Origin: Tsukamurella paurometabola DSM 20162
Lineage (GTDB): Bacteria; Actinomycetota; Actinomycetes; Mycobacteriales; Mycobacteriaceae
DNA: 64,000 nt
Assembly: GCF_000092225.1 (NCBI RefSeq)
Contig: NC_014158.1
Location: forward strand, 2,852,001-2,916,000
Reading direction: 5' to 3'
Shown in pieces: positions 44,628 through 53,648 of the stretch (the first letter of the stretch is position 1; every line of letters starts with the position of its first letter). Under the pieces are notes generated by a model. That model was not told the DNA's origin. It worked only from the letters and a program-made list of their open reading frames with translations, and searched no databases. The position numbers and the translations under genes are program-made.

Positions 44628-45466
44628 GCGAGGCGGGTGATCTCCACGACCACATCGAGATCGGAAGCGCCACCGCCGGCGATGATGCCTTTGAGCGGCG
44701 GCACATCCGCGTAATCGCGGCCCACACCCACGGACACGTGGCGTTCGCCGATCGGGACGTCGTTGGTGGGGTCGTAGGCGTTCCAATGCCCCGTCCATGC
44801 CTCGATCCAGGCGTGTGACTCCCCCGCCACCGTCGAGCCGATCTCAGCCTCCCGATGCGGGTGCAGATAGCCGGAGACGTAGCGGCCGGGGATGCCCACG
44901 CTACGCAGCATGAGCAGCGTGAGGTGGGCGTAGTCCTGGCACACGCCCTTGCGTTCGTCCCAGGCGTCGATCGCCGAGGAATGCACGCCGGTGGTACCTG
45001 GCACGTAGTCCAATTCGCCGTGCACCCAGCGACACAGCTCCAGCACCGCCTCATCCGGGCTGAGCCCCTTCACCAGCTTCTTCGCCTGCGCACCCAGCTT
45101 GCGATGCCGCGGAACATAATCGGTGAAGCCCAGCAGCTCGTCGTAGCGGTCGCGCACGCGAGCCGATTGCAGCTCGTCCCAGCCCACCGACTCCTCGGCG
45201 GGCTCGGGTGCCTCGGTCTCGACCACCGACGCACCCGTCACTTCCAGCGCGGTGTGCGGGGCGTGCAGGTCGAACGCGGTGACGGCAGTGCCCCAGTAAT
45301 CGGTGTACCGATACGCACGCGTGGCGGGCACGGTCTCCACGCGATTGAGGATCACGTTCTGCCGCTGGTCGCTGCGCGGCGTGAGCCGGGCCTCGTTGTA
45401 CGACGAGGTGACGGGCGCGTTGTAACCGAATCCGGTGGAGTGCACCACGCGAAGACGCCAGCTCAT
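44624..45466 (-). CDS. Transglutaminase-like cysteine protease-fold protein
   Basis: A 280-residue protein with an N-terminal beta domain (bacterial transglutaminase-like N region) and a papain-fold core. The triad is visible: Cys in GVCQDYAHL, His in GESHAWIEAW, Asp in AYDPTND. It belongs to a three-gene set with an alpha-E and a circularly permuted ATP-grasp protein, widespread and suspected to make or process a peptide. ATG at 45466 overlaps the alpha-E stop. Confidence 0.88.
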   Translation of the reverse strand: MSWRLRVVHSTGFGYNAPVTSSYNEARLTPRSDQRQNVILNRVETVPATRAYRYTDYWGTAVTAFDLHAPHTALEVTGASVVETEAPEPAEESVGWDELQSARVRDRYDELLGFTDYVPRHRKLGAQAKKLVKGLSPDEAVLELCRWVHGELDYVPGTTGVHSSAIDAWDERKGVCQDYAHLTLLMLRSVGIPGRYVSGYLHPHREAEIGSTVAGESHAWIEAWTGHWNAYDPTNDVPIGERHVSVGVGRDYADVPPLKGIIAGGGASDLDVVVEITRLA

Positions 45467-46446
45467 AGCTCCCCCTCCAGGATGGTGTCGATGTCGCCGC
45501 GGGCGCGGGCATCGGTCCACGCCACGTACGGCGTCACGTGGAAATAGCGGGCGGTGATCGCCTCACCGGCCTCATGTCCCAGTTCCTGCAGAGCGACGAG
45601 GCGCCGCTGCAGGTCATCGAGTAGTTCACCGGGAGCGAGGAATTCGAGCTCACCACGCGCCCGCCCCAGGAGACGCTGAGCCTCGGTGCGGGTTCCGAGC
45701 CGACCTTCGCGGCCGCCCTCGATGGCGCTGAGGCAATCCTCGGCGGTGGTGAGCGCGTGGATCACCGAACGGGGGAACAACCTGTCCACCAGGATGAACT
45801 CCACTACCCGGCTGGCGTCCAGGACGCCGCGGTAGGTGCGCAGGTAGGTGTCGTGCGCGCCGGTGGCGCGGAGCACCGTGACCCAGGTGGGCGAGCTGGC
45901 GCGGTCGCCGGCGCGGGAGAGCAGCAGCCGGATCGCCATGTCCATCCGCTCGATCGACCTGCCCAGCAACAAGAACCGATAGCCCTCGTCTCGCGAGAGC
46001 GTGGAGTCGGTGAGGCCGGAGAACATGGCGGCCCGATTCTTGATGTAGTTGAGGAACTCGTGCGGGCCCAGGCGCCGCGCCGCGCGCTCACGTTCGGCGA
46101 GCCCGTTGTACGTGGAGTTCAGGCACTCCCACATCTCCGAACTGGTGACCTCCCGCGCGCCACGGGCGTTCTCGCGCGCCGCGTAGATGGTGGCGGCGAT
46201 CGAACCGCTGCCCGGATCCCGGTTGTAGGCCACCACCTCGGTCACCGACCGCAGGTCGAGGGGTTGATCGGCGGGCGGCTCCGGAATGCCCAACACGCGC
46301 ACCAACTGTCGTGAGACCCGGTCCTCGTCGACGGTGGCGTCCTCCAGGAATTGGTGGGCGGTCACGTCCAGCATCCGGGCGGTGTCGTCGGCGCGTTCGG
46401 AATACCGGCCGATCCAGTACAGCGCTTCGGCGTTACGCGCGAGCAT
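45463..46446 (-). CDS. Alpha-E domain protein
   Basis: A 327-residue mostly helical protein starting MLARNAEALYWIGRYSERADD, the typical alpha-E opening. Later RDEGYRFLLLGRSIERMDM and the helices around LLSRAGDRASSPTW match the family. The biochemical role is not known; it always accompanies circularly permuted ATP-grasp proteins. Overlaps both neighbours. Confidence 0.85.
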   Translation of the reverse strand: MLARNAEALYWIGRYSERADDTARMLDVTAHQFLEDATVDEDRVSRQLVRVLGIPEPPADQPLDLRSVTEVVAYNRDPGSGSIAATIYAARENARGAREVTSSEMWECLNSTYNGLAERERAARRLGPHEFLNYIKNRAAMFSGLTDSTLSRDEGYRFLLLGRSIERMDMAIRLLLSRAGDRASSPTWVTVLRATGAHDTYLRTYRGVLDASRVVEFILVDRLFPRSVIHALTTAEDCLSAIEGGREGRLGTRTEAQRLLGRARGELEFLAPGELLDDLQRRLVALQELGHEAGEAITARYFHVTPYVAWTDARARGDIDTILEGEL

Positions 46447-48094
46447 GCGGTGCCTCCGTCCAGGTCGCCTGTTGCTGTTGCTGATCCTGCTGGCTCAGAT
46501 CGGGCCCCAATTCCACGTGCGGCTGCTCGGCCAGATCGCGGGAGGGCACCAGCGCCTCGCCCTCCAGCTCGGCCTCCGCGACGGACGATCGCGCCGCGAG
46601 CACCCAGGTGTCCTTGGAGCCACCGCCCTGCGAGGAGTTCACCACCAGCGAGCCCTCGGGGAGGGCGACGCGGGTGAGGCCGCCGGGCAGCACCCACACA
46701 TCGTCTCCGTCGTTGACCGCGAACGGGCGCAGGTCCACGTGACGCGGACGGGCGCTCTCCCCGATCTTGGTGGGCACCGTCGAGAGTTGGACGACCGGCT
46801 GCGCGATCCAGCCGCGCGGATCGGCGGCGACCTTGCGCCGCATGGTCGCAAGCTCCTTGTCGCTGGCGTCGGGGCCGAAGACGATGCCGTAGCCGCCGGA
46901 CCCCTCGACCGGTTTGATCACCAGTTCGTCGATCCGGTCGAGCACCTCTTCGCGTTCCTCGTCGAGCCAACAGCGCAGCGTGTCGACGTTCTGCAGCAGG
47001 GGCTTCTCGCCGAGGTAGTAGTCGATGATCTCGGGCACGTAGGTGTAGGTGAGTTTGTCGTCGCCCACGCCGTTGCCGACCGCCGAGCTGATCACCACAT
47101 TGCCCGCGCGGGCGGCATTGAGCAGGCCTGCCACGCCGAGCACCGAGTCGGGCCGGAACTGCATGGGGTCGAGGAAATCGTCGTCGATGCGACGGTAGAT
47201 CACGTCCACCTGTTGCTCACCGCCGGTGGTGCGCATGTAGACCACGTTGTCGCGGCAGAACAGGTCGCGGCCCTCGACCAGTTCGACACCCATCTGCCGG
47301 GCGAGCAGGGAGTGCTCGAAGTAGGCGGAATTCGCCATACCCGGCGTGAGCACCACGACCGTGGGGTCGGCCTCGTTCGAGGCGGCGGAGCGGCGCAGCG
47401 CGCGCAACAGGTGGGAGCTGTAGTCGCCGACGGCACGCACCCGGTGGCGCAGGAACAGGTCGGGGAAGACCTGCGCCATGGTTCGGCGGTTCTCCATCAC
47501 GTAGCTCACGCCCGACGGGGAGCGCAGATTGTCCTCCAGCACGCGGAAAGTGCCCTCGGCGTCGCGGATGAGGTCGATACCCGCGACGTGGATCCGCACG
47601 CCGTTCGGCGGGCGGATGCCGGCTGCCTGGCGATGGAAGTGCGCGCACGAGGTGACCAGGCGTTTGGGCACCACCTGGTCGCGCAGGATCTCCTGCTCGG
47701 AGTAGATGTCGTCAAGGAACATCTCCAGCGCCCGAACGCGCTGTTTGATGCCCTTCTCCAGCCGGTTCCATTCGCCGGCGGCGATCACGCGGGGCACCAG
47801 GTCGAGCGGGAAGGGGCGCTCGCGGCCCTCGAGCGAGAAGGTCACACCCTGGTCGATGAACGCGGCACCGAGGGCATCGACGCGGGCGGCGAGGTCGGAC
47901 TCGTCGGCCGACGAGAGTGCCTCGAAGACTCGCTTGTAGGGCGAGCGGACCGTGCCGTCATCGGCGAACATCTCATCGAAGGCGGCGCCGAACGACGGGG
48001 CGTCGTCGTATCCCGCGAACAGCCGCGCGTCGTCGGACAGTCGGGGGGCGGCCGGTCGCCGGGTATGGGACTTGGCCTGTTTCTGCGGGGTCAC
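46433..48094 (-). CDS. Circularly permuted ATP-grasp protein
   Basis: A 553-residue predicted ligase. Motifs typical of the family include RALEMFLDDIY, HVAGIDLIRDAEGTFRVLEDNLRSPSG (ATP-grasp acidic/phosphate parts), VLTPGMANSAYFEHSLLARQMG and VIKPVEGSGGYG for ATP. It probably forms an amide bond on an unknown substrate, working with alpha-E and transglutaminase neighbours. GTG start at 48094; an overlap of 14 bases with alpha-E. Confidence 0.88.
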   Translation of the reverse strand: MTPQKQAKSHTRRPAAPRLSDDARLFAGYDDAPSFGAAFDEMFADDGTVRSPYKRVFEALSSADESDLAARVDALGAAFIDQGVTFSLEGRERPFPLDLVPRVIAAGEWNRLEKGIKQRVRALEMFLDDIYSEQEILRDQVVPKRLVTSCAHFHRQAAGIRPPNGVRIHVAGIDLIRDAEGTFRVLEDNLRSPSGVSYVMENRRTMAQVFPDLFLRHRVRAVGDYSSHLLRALRRSAASNEADPTVVVLTPGMANSAYFEHSLLARQMGVELVEGRDLFCRDNVVYMRTTGGEQQVDVIYRRIDDDFLDPMQFRPDSVLGVAGLLNAARAGNVVISSAVGNGVGDDKLTYTYVPEIIDYYLGEKPLLQNVDTLRCWLDEEREEVLDRIDELVIKPVEGSGGYGIVFGPDASDKELATMRRKVAADPRGWIAQPVVQLSTVPTKIGESARPRHVDLRPFAVNDGDDVWVLPGGLTRVALPEGSLVVNSSQGGGSKDTWVLAARSSVAEAELEGEALVPSRDLAEQPHVELGPDLSQQDQQQQQATWTEAPHARA

Positions 48095-48193
48095 TCGCCA
48101 TATCGTGCCGTACTACGCCCGATTCGGCAGCGCACTCGTTCATGCCGTGGCAAGGTTTCGGCTAGGCGGCGTTCGCCCCGGCAGCGCTGCGAT

Positions 48194-48222
48194 TTGGGTT
48201 GTCCCCGCCGCGCTGGTAACCT
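48194..48222 (+). promoter_or_regulatory. rpsT promoter
   Basis: TTGGGT (48194-48199), a 17-base spacer and TAACCT (48217-48222) match a housekeeping sigma-A promoter with TANNNT -10 box. It lies about 60 bases upstream of rpsT, leaving a short leader that contains a small GTCGG/CCGAC stem. Confidence 0.5.
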
Positions 48223-48284
48223 GGTACGTCGGCAGTCAGTACCGACTGTTCTATTGCCTTTCGAGTGACAAGAGAGTTTGACGC

Positions 48285-48545
48285 GTGGCCAACATCAAGT
48301 CCCAGATGAAGCGGATCAAGACCAACGAGCGCAACCGCCTGCGCAACCAGTCGGCGAAGTCGTCGCTGCGTACCGCCATCCGCCACTTCCGCGAAGCCGT
48401 GGATGCGGGCGACAAGGACAAGGCCACCACCCTTCTCGCAAGCACCAGCCAGCAGCTGGACAAGGCCGCGAGCAAGGGCATCATTCACGCCAACCAGGCG
48501 GCCAACAAGAAGTCGGCCCTGGCACTGGCGCTGAACAAGCTCTGA
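48285..48545 (+). CDS. rpsT: 30S ribosomal protein S20
   Basis: An 86-residue lysine- and arginine-rich helical protein binding 16S r[23 protein letters not shown] and [18 protein letters not shown] are diagnostic. GTG start with GAGAG upstream. It lies divergent from the ATP-grasp gene and is followed by a strong terminator. Confidence 0.97.
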   Translation: MANIKSQMKRIKTNERNRLRNQSAKSSLRTAIRHFREAVDAGDKDKATTLLASTSQQLDKAASKGIIHANQAANKKSALALALNKL

Positions 48546-48567
48546 TCCTCCGCTAGACGCGCGTATC

Positions 48568-48625
48568 ACCGCGCCGAACCGTCCCCCCGGCACCACGCGA
48601 GCCGGGACCGGATCGGCGCGGTTTT
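48568..48625 (+). terminator. Intrinsic terminator after rpsT
   Basis: ACCGCGCCGA (48568-48577) pairs with TCGGCGCGGT (48613-48622), enclosing a second stem of GTCCC-CCGGC with GCCGG-GAC, and is followed by TTTT. This is the clearest Rho-independent terminator in the window. Confidence 0.8.
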
Positions 48626-48675
48626 CGCGTATCCGGGGCCGACGGTGCGGCTCCTGTGATTCGGTACGGCGACCG

Positions 48676-49656
48676 TCAGCTCGCGAGGGTGGCAACCCTG
48701 CGGACCGCGAGTTCGAGGGCGTAGTCCGGATCGGCCGCCTGCCCTTTCACATCGGCATTCGCATTCGCCACGGCGTCGAGCGCCTGCGCTACGTTCTCGG
48801 CGCGCCAGCGGCGAGCCACCTGAGTCATCTTCTTGACTTTCCACGGGGCCATGCCCAGCTCCCCCGCGTCCCGGTACTGATCGGGGGTGCGACCGAGTCC
48901 CCGGATGCGGGCCACGGAGTGCACCGCATCGGCGAGCGCGTCGGCGATGAGCACGTGGGGCGTGCCGCGGTGCTGCGCCCAGCGCAGGGCCTCCATGGCC
49001 GCAGACACCTGTCCGGCGACGGCCTTGTCGGCGATCTCGAAGCCGGTGACCTCGGCGCGGCCCGCGTAGTAGCGGTTCACCGCCGCCAGATCGACCCGGC
49101 CGCCGGTATCAGCGACGAGCTGCGCGATGGCCGCGGCGAGTTCGCGCAGATCTTTACCGACGGAGTCGACGAGCAGCTCGACGAGCTCGTCGGAGACCCG
49201 CACCTTCTGCGCCCGGAACTCGGATTTCGCGAAGTCCATACGGTCACGGGCGTTGCTGATGGCGGGCACCTCGACCATGGTGGCGCCGGCCTTCTTGAGT
49301 GCCGCGACCATCGATTTCGCGCGACCGCCGCCACTGTGCTCGATCACCAGCGTGATGCCGTCCGGCGGGTTCTGCGCCGCCTCGACGATGAGATCGACCG
49401 GCGCCTTCCCGGCCTCTGCCGCCGACTCCAGCACCACGATCCGCTCCTCCGCGAACAGCGAAGGGCTCAGCAGCTCGGCGAGCTCAGACTGATCGACATC
49501 GCCGGCGCGCAGACGAGTGACCGGCACGGCTTCACCGCCCAGACCTCCCCCGTCACCGGCGTTCGCCCGCGCGTCCTCCACGATCGCGGAGACGGCCCGC
49601 TCGACCAGGAGGTCCTCGGTCCCCACCACCACGTGCACCCGCGCGCTCTCTGCCAC
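48676..49656 (-). CDS. holA: DNA polymerase III subunit delta
   Basis: Clamp-loader subunit of 326 residues that opens the beta clamp. VHVVVGTEDLLVERAV at the start, FAEERIVVLESAAEAG, and DLRELAAAIAQLVAD with the clamp-binding/lid helices match HolA. GTG at 49656 is used; ATG 49665 or GTG 49638 are possible. The 5' end overlaps the comEC 3' end by about 104 bases in another frame. Confidence 0.92.
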   Translation of the reverse strand: MAESARVHVVVGTEDLLVERAVSAIVEDARANAGDGGGLGGEAVPVTRLRAGDVDQSELAELLSPSLFAEERIVVLESAAEAGKAPVDLIVEAAQNPPDGITLVIEHSGGGRAKSMVAALKKAGATMVEVPAISNARDRMDFAKSEFRAQKVRVSDELVELLVDSVGKDLRELAAAIAQLVADTGGRVDLAAVNRYYAGRAEVTGFEIADKAVAGQVSAAMEALRWAQHRGTPHVLIADALADAVHSVARIRGLGRTPDQYRDAGELGMAPWKVKKMTQVARRWRAENVAQALDAVANANADVKGQAADPDYALELAVRRVATLAS

Positions 49657-51127
49657 GCCCCACATGCTGCCAGATCGCACCGACGAGGCCGAACCCTACG
49701 ACCAGCAGCAGGCCCGCCACCGTCCCTCCAGGGACGACCAACACCGGCAACTCCGCGCACCATCGCGCGACATGCAGCACCCACCACAGCTCCGGCCCCG
49801 TCGCCCGCGCCCCCACCTCCGCAAGCAACGGCGCCACCGGCGACCACATCGCCGCCACGGTGCCCACCACCGTGATCACCGGAACCACCGGGCCCGCGAG
49901 CAGATTCGCGGGCAGCGCGCCCAGCGGCACCCTCCCCGACAACGCCAGCACCAACGGCAGCGTGACCACCTGTGCCACCACCGTCACCGCCAGCAACCCC
50001 GCGAGGGTGTCCGGAACCCGCCGCACCACCAGTCGATCCCGCACCACCGGTGCCCATACGATCAGGCCCGCCGTCGCCGCCACCGACAACGCGAACCCGA
50101 TGTCCAGCGCCAGTGGGGGCCGCACCAGCAGCAGTATCACGATCGCCGCGAGCAGCGCCGAGAACGGCTGCCTGCCACGCCGCAATGCCAGCGCCGCGAT
50201 ACCGAGCAAACCCATCACCGCCGCCCGCACCACCGACCCCGTCGGCCCCACCAACCCGACGAACGCGACGATCGCCACCGCGGTCACCGCGGCCCGCGCG
50301 GATACCGACAACCCCAGCACGGCACACATCCCCAACACACAGAGCGCGACGATGGCGAAGTTCGCACCCGAGACCGCGGTGAGGTGGGTGAGGCCGGAGT
50401 CCTGGAAATCGGCGCGCACCGTGGGCAGGGTGCGCGATTCGTCGCCCAGCACGAGTGCCGGGAGCAGGCCCGCGGCATCGACGGCGAGCGCCTCGGCCGA
50501 GACCTCCGCGAAATCGCGACGCACCCGAGCGGCGGCTCGGAAATGCGGCGGGGCGCGTTCGAGGACCGTCGGCTCCCCTGAACCGACGAGCACGGCGGCC
50601 ACCAGCCCCGGCCGAGTGCTGCGGAGCACGGTGGCGCGCATCGCGATCCGCTCTCCCGGCACCACGGAGCCGAGGTCGACCGTGGATCCGAGCAGCAGCA
50701 CCGAGCCGCGAGCGGGCACCGTCGCGGATGTCTGGACCGACACGGCTGTCGCGGGCACCAGCACCCGCGACGCATCGAGGTGACCGCCCGGATCGCCGCT
50801 GCGCTGGCGCGGCCACTCGTCGATGTCCAGCGTCACGAGAACGCTTCCCGCGCCGTCGAAGTGAGCGATCGGAGCGCGCTCGCGATCGTGCACCCGTACC
50901 GCCACCGCGGCGGCGGCTCCAGCGCCGAGACCCGTCGCGGCCACGAGCACGAGGCAGGCGGTGCGAACCGTGGACGAGGATCGGCCGAGTACCGCCGCAG
51001 CCGAAGCCACGACGACCAGGAAACCTGCCGTGGCCCACGCCGCGGCCACTGACCGCAGTGCGACGGCCGTCGCCGGCCAGACCACCACCGCGGCGGGCAC
51101 CAGCCGCACGTCGATGTGCTCGCGCAT
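49553..51127 (-). CDS. comEC: ComEC/Rec2-family membrane protein lacking the metallo-beta-lactamase domain
   Basis: A 524-residue polytopic membrane protein: OB-like DUF4131 region near 80-200, then the competence domain with LPALVLGDES, GLTHLTAVSGANFAI and about eight helices (LGALPANLLAGPVVPVITV). It ends soon after the last helix in a basic tail, so the C-terminal nuclease-like domain of full ComEC is absent, as in the mycobacterial homologue. A channel role in DNA uptake is the family expectation; natural competence is not shown. Confidence 0.85.
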   Translation of the reverse strand: MREHIDVRLVPAAVVVWPATAVALRSVAAAWATAGFLVVVASAAAVLGRSSSTVRTACLVLVAATGLGAGAAAAVAVRVHDRERAPIAHFDGAGSVLVTLDIDEWPRQRSGDPGGHLDASRVLVPATAVSVQTSATVPARGSVLLLGSTVDLGSVVPGERIAMRATVLRSTRPGLVAAVLVGSGEPTVLERAPPHFRAAARVRRDFAEVSAEALAVDAAGLLPALVLGDESRTLPTVRADFQDSGLTHLTAVSGANFAIVALCVLGMCAVLGLSVSARAAVTAVAIVAFVGLVGPTGSVVRAAVMGLLGIAALALRRGRQPFSALLAAIVILLLVRPPLALDIGFALSVAATAGLIVWAPVVRDRLVVRRVPDTLAGLLAVTVVAQVVTLPLVLALSGRVPLGALPANLLAGPVVPVITVVGTVAAMWSPVAPLLAEVGARATGPELWWVLHVARWCAELPVLVVPGGTVAGLLLVVGFGLVGAIWQHVGRGRERAGARGGGDRGPPGRAGRLRDRGGRAGERR

Positions 51128-51128
51128 C

Positions 51129-51962
51129 TCACACCGTGGCCATCGGTGTGATCTTCGCGAGTTTCGCGTCGCCGATACCCGCGACCTTGCCGAGATCGTC
51201 GACGGTCTTGAAGGGCCCGTTCTGCTCCCGGTAGGCGATGATCGCGGCAGCCGTCGCCGGCCCCACACCGGGCAATCGGTCGAGCTCCGCGGCGCTCGCG
51301 GTATTGATATTCACCTGCGCGCTCGGCGCCGGCCCGCTCGCCGATGCCCCACCGGCCGCGGAGCCCGTCCCCGCCGGCACTACCGAGCTCCGGAGCTTCA
51401 CCGGGGATTTGCCGTCCGCGACCCCGACCACCACCTGGTCGCCGTCGCGGAGTAGCTGAGCGAGGTTCAGACTCGCCGTATCGGCATCGGCGAGTGTTCC
51501 GCGTGCCGCGGTGAGCGCATCGGCCACCCGTGAGCCGGGCGCGATCCGGTGCAGGCCGGGCGCGCGGACCAGACCGACCACCGCCACCACCAACTCCCGC
51601 GGCGAGGCGGACGTCGAAGCCGCCGCAGAGGCGGAGGAACGGGGTGCAGCCGAGGCCGAGGCCCCGGCGAAGTCCACCACCGGGTACGCGCCCGTCTTCC
51701 CGCCATCGGAGGACCCGAACACCGCGACCGCGGCAACGACAGCCGCGACCAGGCCGACTGCGCACAGGGCCAGCGCCGCACGCGGCGTGGTGCGCACCCG
51801 GTCGACCGTGGAACGCCATCCCGTGGGTTCGGCATCCCACGGGTCGTCATCGTCGGTGCGGGCACCGCGCGGCGGGTCCGCGAACTCGTCGAGCCACTCG
51901 GGCCGTGCGTATGCATGCTCGCGCGTCTCGTCACCGTCGCGCCCATCCCGTATGCCGTCCAT
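51129..51962 (-). CDS. comEA: ComEA-like helix-hairpin-helix DNA-binding protein
   Basis: A 277-residue protein: hydrophilic N-terminus, one membrane segment near residues 60-80 (LALCAVGLVAAVVAAVAVF), a SLBB-like beta domain (LVRAPGLHRIAPGSRVADAL) and a C-terminal HhH pair VNINTASAAELDRLPGVGPATA. It would bind DNA outside the membrane for ComEC. ComEC begins one base after this gene. Confidence 0.9.
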   Translation of the reverse strand: MDGIRDGRDGDETREHAYARPEWLDEFADPPRGARTDDDDPWDAEPTGWRSTVDRVRTTPRAALALCAVGLVAAVVAAVAVFGSSDGGKTGAYPVVDFAGASASAAPRSSASAAASTSASPRELVVAVVGLVRAPGLHRIAPGSRVADALTAARGTLADADTASLNLAQLLRDGDQVVVGVADGKSPVKLRSSVVPAGTGSAAGGASASGPAPSAQVNINTASAAELDRLPGVGPATAAAIIAYREQNGPFKTVDDLGKVAGIGDAKLAKITPMATV

Positions 51963-52025
51963 GCCCGCACGCTAGGGCCGGCCCCCACCGAGGCCCCCGA
52001 ACACGAGGCGCGAAACGATGCTGCC

Positions 52026-52052
52026 TGTGGATAACCCCGAACCTGTGGATAA
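52026..52052. repeat. Two perfect DnaA-box-like 9-mers in a 14-base direct repeat
   Basis: TGTGGATAA occurs at 52026-52034 and 52044-52052 (TTATCCACA on the minus strand), each within CCTGTGGATAACCC, 18 bases apart. They lie between degV and comEA. Either DnaA-binding sites or a common actinobacterial promoter-region motif. Confidence 0.5.
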
Positions 52053-52088
52053 CCCGCCGATTCCGGCAAGAGCTATCGGCCCGACGTG

Positions 52089-52928
52089 TTAGTCGGCGAG
52101 GGCCGGCGCCACCGCCACACCCACGGCGCCGGGACCGAGGTGCGCGGCGATCGTGCCGCCGAAGGGCCCGATCACCAACTCCACCAACTGGGGGAACTCG
52201 GAGCGCACCTGATCGGCCACCTTCGCCGCCGCATCGGGCGCCTCCACATGATGCACCGCCACCCGGGCTGGGCGATCGCCGAGATGCTGGGAGGCCAAGG
52301 CCGCCAACTGATCCCGGGCGCGACTCACGGTGCGGGTCTTACGCTCGGAGACGATGCGACCATCCGCGAGCCGCAGTACCGGGACGATCTGCAGGGCACC
52401 GCCGAGCAGTGCCGCGAGCGCGCTGACCCGGCCCCCCGCGCGCAGGTGGTCCAACGTCGCGACGCAGAAGAAGCCCTCCGCCGAGCCCAGCACCGCGTGC
52501 GCGGCCTCGGCCACCTCGTCGGCGGTGGCGCCCGTGGAGGCGAGCCGCGCGGCTTCCAGCACGCCGAATCCCATCGCCATATCGATGCAACGGGAGTCGA
52601 TCACGGTGATCGAGTCGTCGATGAGGGCGGCCTGCGAGACCGCCGTCGAATACGTGGAACTCAGGTGCGAGCTCATGGTGATCACGACGACGCCGTCGCC
52701 GTTCGCCTCGGCCACCGCGGCCTCCAGCACCTCACGGACCTCACCGACCGACGGCCCCGAGGTGGTCACCCCCTCCTTGACGAAGCGCTCGGCCTCGTAC
52801 CCGGTGCCGTGGTCGATGAATTCGCCCTCGGAAGAGAGCACATGCAGCGGCAGGATGTGGATTCCCGCCTCGCGCACCCGCTCCGGTGCGATCGCCGCGG
52901 AGGCGTCGGTCACGACGACCACGCTCAT
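52089..52928 (-). CDS. DegV family fatty-acid-binding protein
   Basis: A 279-residue protein of the DegV/FakB type that binds fatty acids. VVVTDASAAIAPERVREAGIHILPL, the TSGPSVGEV loop, TMSSHLSSTYSTAV and the C-terminal IGPFGGTIAAHLGPGAVGVAV are hallmarks. In Gram-positives FakB presents fatty acids to FakA kinase; no FakA gene lies here. Confidence 0.9.
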   Translation of the reverse strand: MSVVVVTDASAAIAPERVREAGIHILPLHVLSSEGEFIDHGTGYEAERFVKEGVTTSGPSVGEVREVLEAAVAEANGDGVVVITMSSHLSSTYSTAVSQAALIDDSITVIDSRCIDMAMGFGVLEAARLASTGATADEVAEAAHAVLGSAEGFFCVATLDHLRAGGRVSALAALLGGALQIVPVLRLADGRIVSERKTRTVSRARDQLAALASQHLGDRPARVAVHHVEAPDAAAKVADQVRSEFPQLVELVIGPFGGTIAAHLGPGAVGVAVAPALAD

Positions 52929-52931
52929 GCC

Positions 52932-53648
52932 CTACTCCCCTCCCGCGCGCAGCGAGCGCAGCACCCGCTGCGCCACCTGCTCGTGCATCTCGAACGACCA
53001 GTGGATCCCGTCGATGTTATTGATCCCCAGGTCGAACGACCACTCGCACAGGTCACGGACCGGCACGTAGGGCACGTCGGCATCGTCGGCCCACGCGCGC
53101 ATGGCGGCGTCGGTACGCGTCCAGCCGGGCTGCGCGAAGGCGTAGGCGCGCGTGCGGTGCACCGCCGGACCTAGCACGGCGGTGCTCGCGTGCGGGCGGA
53201 GCGCGGTGATCGACGCGTGAGTCCGATCCAGGTAGTCGACGGTCACCTCGGGCGGCAGCGCCATCGGCCAGCCGACGGGCGCGAAGAGGCGTTGCACCAC
53301 CGCGTAACCGTCGCGGGCACGCGCGCGCAGCGACGCGGGCCGCAGGTACCGGATCTGCTCGCGGAGGGCAGTGGGGATCGGCGAGGGTAGCGAGTCCATA
53401 CCGCCGAGAGCGAGGACCACGGCATCGACGCCCGGGATCGCTGCCCACACCCGCGGGTCCTGGCTCACGCACCACCAGCCGTCCCGGGTGGTCCAGCCGA
53501 CGCGTCCGAACAGCTCGCACCGCATGCCGAGCTCGGCGGCCACCAGATTGGGCCAGATCCGCGGATCCGAGGTGGGCAGCGCCCCCTCGGGGCCGTAGAA
53601 GCCGAGCGAATCGCTGAGCACGAACAGCGTCGACGTGGATTCCGTCAT
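52932..53648 (-). CDS. octT: Diglucosylglycerate octanoyltransferase OctT-like SGNH hydrolase
   Basis: A 238-residue SGNH-fold acyltransferase. LFVLSDSLGFYGPEG carries the GDS-like serine (here SDS), FGRVGWTTRDGWW block II, ALGGMDSLPSP block III, and DGIHWSFEMHEQVA the Asp/His block V. Its place between degV and gpgP matches Rv2418c (OctT), which octanoylates diglucosylglycerate in methylglucose lipopolysaccharide synthesis. Its ATG overlaps the gpgP stop. Confidence 0.83.
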   Translation of the reverse strand: MTESTSTLFVLSDSLGFYGPEGALPTSDPRIWPNLVAAELGMRCELFGRVGWTTRDGWWCVSQDPRVWAAIPGVDAVVLALGGMDSLPSPIPTALREQIRYLRPASLRARARDGYAVVQRLFAPVGWPMALPPEVTVDYLDRTHASITALRPHASTAVLGPAVHRTRAYAFAQPGWTRTDAAMRAWADDADVPYVPVRDLCEWSFDLGINNIDGIHWSFEMHEQVAQRVLRSLRAGGE

